This document shows, in pieces, positions 15,918 to 21,260 of a stretch of DNA of 21,260 nucleotides (position 1 is its first letter; the number at the start of each line of letters is the position of its first letter). The notes beneath the pieces are model-generated. The model was given only the letters and a program-made list of their open reading frames with translations. It was not told the DNA's origin and did not search any database. The stretch covers positions 1 through 21,260 of the forward strand of contig JASJGS010000250.1 in NCBI GenBank assembly GCA_033791445.1, written 5' to 3'. Position numbers and translations under genes: made by a program. Source of the DNA: JANTGF01 sp033791445 (GTDB taxonomy: Bacteria > Bacteroidota > Bacteroidia > Bacteroidales > VadinHA17).

Positions 15918-15931
15918 ATTGATTAATCAAT
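15918..15931. repeat. 14-bp perfect palindrome (ATTGATTAATCAAT)
   Basis: The palindrome sits 59 bp before the plug-only gene, with a second pair of 7-base inverted arms further out (TCTTGAA 15892-15898 and TTCAAGA 15934-15940). It could be a regulator-binding site. In AT-rich DNA of this length roughly one such palindrome is expected by chance, so the call is weak. Confidence 0.3.
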
Positions 15932-15990
15932 TGTTCAAGATTAAACTTTTGTCGTTGTAATTTCTTAAATTAGCCATAAATATAGAAGTC

Positions 15991-16695
15991 ATGAACTTTA
16001 AAGTTGTTTTATTTCTAATTTGTTGCCTGATTTTACCGTATACCAGCAATGGGCAAAAGAAAAATAAGAAGATTACTGTCACTGGAACAGTGCGCGATGC
16101 AAGAGGTGCACCTCTGAAAGGAATTAGTATTTATGTTGATAATTTTAAAACTTCTGCCATATCAAATCAAGAAGGAGTGTATAAAGTAAAAGTTAAACCT
16201 TCCATTGAACTTATTTCTGTTTTCAGTTTAGAATATGGTGGACAGGTGGTGGAATACGAAGGTCAAACCAGTATTAATTTTATCCTTACAGGGGATTTAT
16301 TGCCAGCTGATGGAAATGTACAGAATAAAGGGCAAAAAGTTGATATCGGCTATCAGGAGGCGGAGAAAGAAAACCTGACAACCAGTGTTGGCGAGGTTGA
16401 TATGAAGAATGCCTCAAAAGCGAACTATACTAATATCTACGATATGATACGGGGAGAAGTACCTGGTGTAATCGTTAATGGTACTCGTATTAGCATTCGG
16501 GGTGGATCTTCAGTAAATGCTGGTAATGAACCTTTGTTTGTAGTTGATGGATCTCCTGTAACCACCATCAGTGGTATTAACCCCAATGACGTTGAATCAA
16601 TAAGCATCCTGAAGGGTTCCTCAACTGCCATTTATGGTGCTCGTGGAGCCAATGGAGTAATACTTATTGATTTAAAAAGTGGCAGGAAAAAATAA
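15991..16695 (+). CDS. Stand-alone SusC-type regulatory and plug domain protein without a barrel
   Basis: The 234-residue exported protein has a signal peptide (about 1-21, cut near SNG-Q) and a carboxypeptidase-regulatory beta-sandwich at about 29-100 (VTGTVRDARGAPLKGISIYV). A SusC-like transition segment follows (VDIGYQEAEKENLTTSVGEV, 117-136), then a complete plug domain at about 140-230: MIRGEVPGVIV, ISIRGGSSVNAG, PLFVVDGSPV, DVESISILKGSSTAIYGARGANGV. It ends cleanly with SGRKK and a stop exactly where a receptor would enter its barrel. No barrel-coding sequence follows in any frame before the cold-shock gene, so recent frameshift is unlikely. It may be a periplasmic competitor, adaptor or regulator for TonB or SusD-type partners. 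Truncated remnant status is the main alternative. Confidence 0.85.
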   Translation: MNFKVVLFLICCLILPYTSNGQKKNKKITVTGTVRDARGAPLKGISIYVDNFKTSAISNQEGVYKVKVKPSIELISVFSLEYGGQVVEYEGQTSINFILTGDLLPADGNVQNKGQKVDIGYQEAEKENLTTSVGEVDMKNASKANYTNIYDMIRGEVPGVIVNGTRISIRGGSSVNAGNEPLFVVDGSPVTTISGINPNDVESISILKGSSTAIYGARGANGVILIDLKSGRKK

Positions 16696-16773
16696 TAATA
16701 ATGCTTTTTTAGTACTTGGAACAAATTTGTTTTTTTGGAGAATAAGTTCCCTCCGGTGACTAATTTTAGATTT

Positions 16774-16808
16774 ATTGAAAAAAAACTACTAACAATACCT
16801 TATATTTG
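16774..16808 (+). promoter_or_regulatory. Probable Bacteroidota-type promoter for the cold-shock-domain gene
   Basis: A perfect -7 element TATATTTG occupies 16801-16808, with a TTG at 16775-16777 (spacing 23 bp) as a possible -33 box. The spacing is at the upper end of what is reported for Flavobacterium-type promoters. It lies 44 bp before the start codon at 16853, leaving room for a short 5' leader. Confidence 0.5.
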
Positions 16809-16852
16809 CATGCCTATAAACAAGTTGGCTAAAATTTAAATTAGAAAGAAGA

Positions 16853-17299
16853 ATGGCAAAATCCAAACAAACATTTGAGAAAAAAGAAAAAGAAAAAAAG
16901 CGTCTAAAAAAACGAAAAGATAAACAGCAAAAGAAAGATTTGCGTCAATCAAAGATGGAGAGTGGTGAACCTGATAGTATGATAGCCTATGTAGATGAAA
17001 ATGGGAATATCACCGACACACCACCCGATCCATCCAAAAAAATGAAAGTTGATGCAAAAAGTATAGAAATTGGTATTCCTAAAAAAGAAGAAACGTACGT
17101 TGACCCTATCCGGAAAGGAAGAGTTGAGTTTTTTAATGATTCAAAAGGATATGGCTTCATAAAAGAAATAGGTACTGGTGAGAAATATTTTGTACATGTT
17201 CATGGTTTAATTGATGAAATAGGTGAAGGTGATAATGTCACTTTTGAACTAGAGCGTGGGCTAAAGGGTATGAACGCTGTTCGTGTTAAGAGAGTTTGA
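16853..17299 (+). CDS. Cold-shock-domain protein with a charged N-terminal extension
   Basis: The C-terminal half (about 86-148) is a cold-shock OB-fold that binds single-stranded RNA or DNA: KGRVEFFNDSKGYGFIKE contains RNP1 (KGYGFI, 98-103), and KYFVHV (111-116) is RNP2. Residues that normally stack on bases (Phe93/94, Tyr100, Phe102, Phe113, His115) are present. The first 35 residues are almost all Lys, Arg, Glu and Gln, a disordered or helical basic arm, and an acidic/proline linker (36-85) follows. Canonical CspA-type proteins are about 70 residues, so this one is twice as long. The layout is known from other Bacteroidota and suggests an RNA-binding or RNA-chaperone role, with the arm adding nonspecific nucleic acid affinity. 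It has its own promoter and a terminator. Confidence 0.9.
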   Translation: MAKSKQTFEKKEKEKKRLKKRKDKQQKKDLRQSKMESGEPDSMIAYVDENGNITDTPPDPSKKMKVDAKSIEIGIPKKEETYVDPIRKGRVEFFNDSKGYGFIKEIGTGEKYFVHVHGLIDEIGEGDNVTFELERGLKGMNAVRVKRV

Positions 17300-17363
17300 C
17301 TTCCTGGATCTGGGGGTTGGCCTATCCATTAACTGAATTAATTAGGTGAATTTTATAATTGTG

Positions 17364-17386
17364 AAGGCATTTTTAATGCCTTTTTT
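17364..17386 (+). terminator. Rho-independent terminator after the cold-shock-domain gene
   Basis: A perfect 8-bp stem (AAGGCATT 17364-17371, AATGCCTT 17375-17382) with a TTT loop runs into a T-tract ending at 17386. It lies 65 bp past the stop codon and separates this gene from the beta-lactamase-like gene. Confidence 0.85.
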
Positions 17387-17431
17387 ATTGCAAATCATGA
17401 AGCGTAAGGATAATTTAATTACACTAGATTA

Positions 17432-19009
17432 ATGATCAGATATCTCGTTTATATAGCTTTTATTGTACTTTTAATATCCTGTGATTTTAAGAAGCCTGTC
17501 ACGCAAGAGGCTAGTGATAATATTCAGTCTTACTCAAATTCATACCAGCCACCAGCATTTATAAATGACCAGCGTAAGCAGATTATTGAAGATATAGCTC
17601 TGGCAATACAGAAACTGATTGAGGAGCATGCCCACAATAGCAATATTCCGGGCATAGCCTACGGAATTGTGGTAGATGACAGCTTATTGCTTGCATCTGC
17701 AACGGGGCTTATTAACCTCGACTTGGAACTGCCAGCCACCATTAATTCCAGCTTCCGCATTGCATCAATGACAAAGAGCTTTACGGCTATGGCTATTTTA
17801 AAATTGCGTGATGAAGGGAAACTGAAACTAGAGGATCTCGTTTCTGATTATATTCCAGAAATGGCCAACCTGAGTTACCTAACTAAGGATGCACCAGCAA
17901 TTGATATTCAAAACCTGCTCACAATGACTACGGGATTTCCCGAAGATAATCCATGGGGAGATAGACTACTGGAAGAAACCGATTCAATGCTGATAGCTCT
18001 TATTGCAGAAGGAGTTTCTTTCTCCAATGTACCATCTTTGAACTTCGAGTATAGCAATACTGGCTATGCCCTTCTGGGGAATATTGTTTCACGGGTTTCA
18101 GGCATGCCTTACCAGGAGTACATACAAGAGAATATTTTGCTACCCCTTGAGATGAAAAATACATACTGGGAGTATTCTTCCATTCCCGAAAATAAATTAG
18201 CCCTGGGTTATAGATGGGAAGATGAGCAGTGGAAGTCAGAACCAATGCTCCACGACGGCTCCTATGGAGCCATGGGAGGACTCATAACCTCTATTGAAGA
18301 TTTTGGTAAATATGTGAGTTTTCATTTATCGGCCTGGCCCCCCAGGAATGGAGAAGATGAAGGACCTGTTAAAAGAAGTTCCATCCGGGAAATGCATACA
18401 CCCCAATTCTCTCACTTGAATTCAAACAGCAAGGACTTAAATGGGGAACCCTGTCCGACTATTTCAGGATATGGCTATGGCCTGGGGATTAGTCGGAATT
18501 GTGAAGGCAAAACCTGGATTCAACATGGGGGTGCACTCCCTGGTTTTGGTAGCAATTTTATCTTTTTCCCTGAATATGGTATAGGCCTTATGGCTTTTTG
18601 CAACTTGACCTATACTAGCCCCTGGCCTTTAAAAGAGATCAATAAGTTGCTTTTTGAATCATCTGACTTGCAAACTCGTCAGCTTCCAGTTTCTGAAATT
18701 TTGGAGCAAAGACAAAAGCAGATAGTCAAACTAATTCAAACCTGGGATCCAGCCCTTGAGGCCGAGATTCTGGCAGAAAACTTTTACATGGATGAATCCA
18801 GGGATCATCGAATGGAGTCTATTCAAAAGATACTAGACGAGGCTGGAACTATTGTTACTGTTGAAAAAATGGAACCATTCAACCAGTTGAGGGGGACATT
18901 CAATATTCAAGCCAAAAATGGAGTAATCGACCTTTATTTTACTTTGAGTCCGGAAAAAAATCCAAAAGTTCAATACCTGGATGCATATTTCAAGCCAAAG
19001 GAAAAATAA
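17432..19009 (+). CDS. Serine beta-lactamase-family lipoprotein (class C/esterase-like)
   Basis: This is a 525-residue lipoprotein: the lipobox LISC gives a lipidated Cys17. The beta-lactamase fold is complete, with the nucleophile motif SMTK (Ser112, Lys115), the YSN motif (Tyr207, Asn209) and the third motif HGG (365-367). This is the PBP4*/LACTB/EstB-like group, which covers peptidases and esterases and often does not destroy beta-lactam drugs, so resistance should not be inferred. Residues about 420-525 form an extra C-terminal domain of mixed beta sequence found in some family members. It should act in the periplasm or at the outer membrane. It is transcribed alone after the upstream terminator and converges with the NTF2-like gene. 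Confidence 0.92.
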   Translation: MIRYLVYIAFIVLLISCDFKKPVTQEASDNIQSYSNSYQPPAFINDQRKQIIEDIALAIQKLIEEHAHNSNIPGIAYGIVVDDSLLLASATGLINLDLELPATINSSFRIASMTKSFTAMAILKLRDEGKLKLEDLVSDYIPEMANLSYLTKDAPAIDIQNLLTMTTGFPEDNPWGDRLLEETDSMLIALIAEGVSFSNVPSLNFEYSNTGYALLGNIVSRVSGMPYQEYIQENILLPLEMKNTYWEYSSIPENKLALGYRWEDEQWKSEPMLHDGSYGAMGGLITSIEDFGKYVSFHLSAWPPRNGEDEGPVKRSSIREMHTPQFSHLNSNSKDLNGEPCPTISGYGYGLGISRNCEGKTWIQHGGALPGFGSNFIFFPEYGIGLMAFCNLTYTSPWPLKEINKLLFESSDLQTRQLPVSEILEQRQKQIVKLIQTWDPALEAEILAENFYMDESRDHRMESIQKILDEAGTIVTVEKMEPFNQLRGTFNIQAKNGVIDLYFTLSPEKNPKVQYLDAYFKPKEK

Positions 19010-19063
19010 CTATAGACTGTATTTCTCCTTTTGCCTAAAGAACAATACTGGGATTTTCTAATC

Positions 19064-19477
19064 TTAAGGTCTAAATGCATCAATTATATCCGCTGTATCG
19101 TAGTAATGCCGGTGCCTTACAATTTTTCCATCAAGGATAGTAAAGATCATTAGCCAGTCATGTTCATATCTTTTTCCAGTTGACCTAACCTGACCTTGAT
19201 TGCTACCTTCAACTACAACATTATCTCCTTGAGCAGTAAATCCAACAATTTCAAACTTTTCAGGTTGAACTTTGTTAACAAGTTCCTGGAAAAACTGCAT
19301 CACCTCCTTTTTATTGTGGCATGGTTTAGCCCAGCTTATCTCCTCAGACTGGTTTTTAGTAACTGGAGATTGCCAATCGACCTTTTCAGCAACCATTTCT
19401 AAAGCAAGCTGCACATCTCCTCGTCCAAAAGCAGCAAAGTGTTCCTTTATAACTTGTATGTTTTCATTTTTTGACAT
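19064..19477 (-). CDS. NTF2-like / SnoaL-like fold protein
   Basis: The 137-residue single-domain protein fits the NTF2/SnoaL-like alpha+beta barrel. It has an N-terminal helix pair with the typical FAAFGRGDVQLALEMVAEKVDW pattern, a mid-region KKEVMQFFQELV helix, and closing beta strands ending GKIVRHRHYYDTADIIDAF. Ketosteroid isomerase and limonene-epoxide-hydrolase-like members share this pattern, but most such proteins have no known substrate. Candidate polar residues in the pocket are Asp29-region acids and the His/Arg cluster in RHRHYYD. It has no signal peptide. It is a single-gene unit on the minus strand, with a 317-bp upstream region shared with the divergent lipoprotein gene. Confidence 0.85.
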   Translation of the reverse strand: MSKNENIQVIKEHFAAFGRGDVQLALEMVAEKVDWQSPVTKNQSEEISWAKPCHNKKEVMQFFQELVNKVQPEKFEIVGFTAQGDNVVVEGSNQGQVRSTGKRYEHDWLMIFTILDGKIVRHRHYYDTADIIDAFRP

Positions 19478-19794
19478 TCCAAAATCTTTCTATTAATTCA
19501 AAAACGAACTAATACATTGTTTCACAAACTATGGGAGCATATTTACCAAATATACAAAATATTATTAGGGAAGAATAAAAAGTATCCTCGTACCTTATTA
19601 TGAAGCTGAATGTGGTTACCTTGCGTTATTGGTTAAGGAATTACCTGCTAATATGGCTTAAATCTAATTCTGGATACTACCAACCACCCTAGTAATACAT
19701 ATTCAGCTAATAGTATGATTTTATTAAGTTATACTATTAGAAACCAGATTCCGTTTTACTCGTATAATTATGGATTAACTTTAAAAATACGATT
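19478..19794. other. 317-bp divergent intergenic region
   Basis: No gene is visible on either strand. The region must hold the promoters of the NTF2-like gene (minus) and the lipoprotein gene (plus). The only structure I can point to is the inverted repeat at 19707-19740. A TAACTTTA element near 19774 is a partial match to the -7 consensus and may serve the lipoprotein gene. Confidence 0.5.
19707..19740. repeat. 34-bp imperfect dyad with perfect 10-bp arms
   Basis: CTAATAGTAT (19707-19716) and ATACTATTAG (19731-19740) are perfect reverse complements. The 14-base centre can extend pairing with G-U and A-U pairs down to a small loop. There is no T-run, so it is not a standard terminator. It lies 54 bp before the lipoprotein start codon and could be an operator or a transcript hairpin. 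Perfect 10-bp arms are not rare by chance in AT-rich DNA. Confidence 0.45.
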
Positions 19795-20643
19795 ATGAAA
19801 AAAATGCTGAAAATTTATTGGTTAGTATTTGGAGTCGTATTGCTTGTTTTTACTTCATGTGAAAATTCAGGTGATATTGGAAATCCCCCCGAATTGCCCC
19901 CATATGAATCAATGGCAATGGACTTTGATGATTTTAGCAATAATAAATCATTAATAACAGAGAATAAATCATATGAAATTGCTACTAATGAGAATTGGTT
20001 TTATTCGGCACTAGTAGTTGGTTTCTGGAATACAACCTTATTTGCCAATCTGGCTGTTCCAGTGGCGGCCTATAAAACAGCTTTTGCACATACACCGGTT
20101 TCTCTGGAAAATAATAAGTGGCAATGGCAATATACAGTGGAAGGATTTACCAGTCAATATACAGCAAGGTTAACAGCAGAATTAACCAGCGAAGATATTC
20201 TTTGGGAAATGTATATAATGAAAACTGGGATCGAAGGATTTGAGGAATTCTTATGGTTCTCCGGAGTTTCTCAGCTGGATGCCAGGAGTGGGTATTGGGT
20301 ACTGAATCATAGTGCCAACTTCCCGGAGAATATGTTGCTTATCGATTGGCTAGTTGAAAACGATGAAGTAGGTAGTATAAAGTATACTTATGTAAGAGAA
20401 TTAAATGATAATCGCGAAACGGATACATTTAAGGGCAGCTATATACTTTATGGCTTAAAGGATACCGATTTGGATGCTTTTTATAATGTTCATGCTTTTA
20501 ATAATGATATTAGTGAATTTGTTGATGTGGCTATTGAATGGAGCAGGACCAATTATAATGGACATGTTCGATCTCTTAGTTATTTTGAAAATGACAACTG
20601 GCATTGTTGGGATGGAACCGGTCAAGATATAGATTGCGAATAG
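19795..20643 (+). CDS. Lipoprotein of unknown function, 282 aa
   Basis: A lipoprotein signal peptide ends in VFTSC, putting the lipidated cysteine at position 22, followed by a proline-rich spacer (GNPPELPPYE). The mature part looks all-beta and is rich in tryptophan and tyrosine, with alternating strands such as NKWQWQYTVEG and DILWEMYIMKTG, and a Cys pair near the C-terminus (CWDGTGQDIDC). This suggests a beta-barrel or jelly-roll fold like a lipid- or ligand-binding envelope lipoprotein, but no family name can be given. It is a monocistronic unit closed by a strong terminator 28 bp after its stop. Confidence 0.75.
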   Translation: MKKMLKIYWLVFGVVLLVFTSCENSGDIGNPPELPPYESMAMDFDDFSNNKSLITENKSYEIATNENWFYSALVVGFWNTTLFANLAVPVAAYKTAFAHTPVSLENNKWQWQYTVEGFTSQYTARLTAELTSEDILWEMYIMKTGIEGFEEFLWFSGVSQLDARSGYWVLNHSANFPENMLLIDWLVENDEVGSIKYTYVRELNDNRETDTFKGSYILYGLKDTDLDAFYNVHAFNNDISEFVDVAIEWSRTNYNGHVRSLSYFENDNWHCWDGTGQDIDCE

Positions 20644-20670
20644 CAAGAATATAAAATTTCAAAATATTAG

Positions 20671-20696
20671 AAAGGCTCATTTTTGAGCCTTTTTTT
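20671..20696 (+). terminator. Rho-independent terminator after the 282-aa lipoprotein
   Basis: A 9-bp perfect stem (AAAGGCTCA 20671-20679, TGAGCCTTT 20684-20692) with a TTTT loop is followed by more T residues to 20696. The form closely resembles the terminator after the cold-shock gene. Confidence 0.9.
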
Positions 20697-20736
20697 ATGG
20701 AAGTAAGATTCATTTTACGCTTAGTAGGTACAAATA

Positions 20737-20767
20737 CCAATATTCTATTTTGAAAAATGAATATTGG
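20737..20767. repeat. 31-bp dyad upstream of the Tricorn-like gene
   Basis: CCAATATTC (20737-20745) and GAATATTGG (20759-20767) are perfect reverse complements. Between them, TTT/AAA (20748-20750, 20754-20756) pair symmetrically around a TGA centre, so 12 of 14 positions are self-complementary. No T-run follows. It sits 72 bp before the start codon and is a candidate operator or 5'-leader hairpin. Confidence 0.5.
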
Positions 20768-20839
20768 CACATCATGTAAGTTATAAAATGTTATTTTTAT
20801 CACTAAAACAGATTAAAAATAACTCTTTAATTAAAACAC

Positions 20840-21260
20840 ATGATGGGCATGAAAAAATTTGTGATCGCAATCAGTTTATTTGCCATAGCTTGGCAAACAT
20901 TTGGTCAGGATACTCAGTTGTTGCGCCAACCTACCGTTTCCAAAACAGATATTGTTTTTGTTTACGCCAATGATCTCTGGAAAGCAGATCGCAATGGTGG
21001 CGATGCAATGCGTCTGACCACCAATGAGGGCTATGAATCCTTGCCACATTTTTCTCCCGATGAACAATGGATTGCTTTCTCTGCTCAGTATGAGGGCAAT
21101 ACAGACGTCTATGTGATACCTGCAACAGGTGGGTCACCGAAAAGGCTCAGCTATCACCCTGGTGCAGATTTTGTCCAGGGTTGGACACCGGAAGGCGAAG
21201 TAGTTTTTCGTTCCACACGCATCGGTTACCCTACCCGCCTCAATAGATTTTATAAAATTG
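20840..21260 (+). CDS. Tricorn-protease-like S41 peptidase, N-terminal part (cut by window edge)
   Basis: The frame runs open to the end of the window, giving 140 residues. A signal peptide (KKFVIAISLFAIAWQTFG, cut before QD) is followed by WD40-like PD40 repeats: NDLWKADRNGGDAMRLT, SPDEQWIAFSAQYEGNTDVY, VIPATGGSPKRLSYHP. This order and the YPTRLNRFYKI continuation match exported Tricorn homologues, in which an N-terminal beta-propeller feeds peptides to a PDZ plus S41 serine protease core. The protease core lies beyond the window and was not seen. Starts at 20840, 20843 and 20849 are in frame, and the last gives the most compact signal peptide. Base composition here looks somewhat richer in G and C than the preceding genes, as expected for a well-expressed gene. 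Confidence 0.82.
   Translation, partial: MMGMKKFVIAISLFAIAWQTFGQDTQLLRQPTVSKTDIVFVYANDLWKADRNGGDAMRLTTNEGYESLPHFSPDEQWIAFSAQYEGNTDVYVIPATGGSPKRLSYHPGADFVQGWTPEGEVVFRSTRIGYPTRLNRFYKI

Noticed and set aside
15991..16852. Frameshifted SusC receptor pseudogene
   Set aside because: After the stop there are only about 157 bases of AT-rich spacer with a promoter before the next gene, and no barrel-like sequence in any frame.
17432..19009. Antibiotic resistance beta-lactamase
   Set aside because: The SMTK, YSN and HGG motifs and extra C-terminal domain fit the broad esterase/peptidase branch; nothing points to drug hydrolysis.

Overview
The window looks like chromosomal DNA from a free-living member of the Bacteroidota, probably a Cytophagales- or Marinilabiliales-type lineage. 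The evidence is AT-rich DNA, starts without clear Shine-Dalgarno sequences, at least two perfect TAnnTTTG promoter -7 elements, and families largely confined to this phylum (GSCFA, DUF4249, SusC-style plug and carboxypeptidase-regulatory domains, a DhaL-DegV fusion). A Kdo cytidylyltransferase indicates a lipopolysaccharide outer membrane. No tRNA, rRNA, CRISPR array, transposase or integrase was seen.

Layout. (1) 1-3125 is housekeeping and small enzymes: the C-terminal end of epoxyqueuosine reductase QueG, a small multi-pass membrane protein, a YjbQ-family protein on the minus strand, and a tightly spaced pair made of a monoglyceride-lipase-like hydrolase and a GSCFA protein. (2) 3207-4997 is a DhaL/FakA-like kinase half fused to an intact-looking DegV/FakB fatty-acid-binding half. 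(3) 5002-10781 is a four-gene minus-strand run. In transcription order it is a secreted 262-aa protein, a 926-aa TonB-dependent receptor with an N-terminal STN domain, an ALDH3-type aldehyde dehydrogenase, and KdsB. (4) 10901-14488, divergent from that run, is a DUF4249 lipoprotein followed by a large secreted MG2/macroglobulin-like protein that carries a TonB-receptor-plug-like segment. Regions 3 and 4 share a 119-bp divergent promoter region and probably form one envelope transport or assembly locus. (5) 14640-16695 holds an unrecognised 145-aa protein, an unrecognised 6-TM protein, and a secreted 234-aa protein made only of the N-terminal parts of a SusC-type receptor, with no barrel. (6) 16853-21260 holds a cold-shock-domain protein with a highly charged N-terminal extension, a serine beta-lactamase-like lipoprotein, an NTF2/SnoaL-like protein, an orphan lipoprotein and the start of a Tricorn-like protease.

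The best candidates for something poorly described are the divergent TonB receptor / 262-aa protein / DUF4249 / MG2-plug locus and the barrel-less plug protein. The window therefore has two plug-like domains outside any barrel. The DhaL-DegV fusion is a third point of interest: it would put a fatty-acid kinase and its acyl-binding partner in one chain. All functional assignments come from reading motifs by eye; no searches were run.
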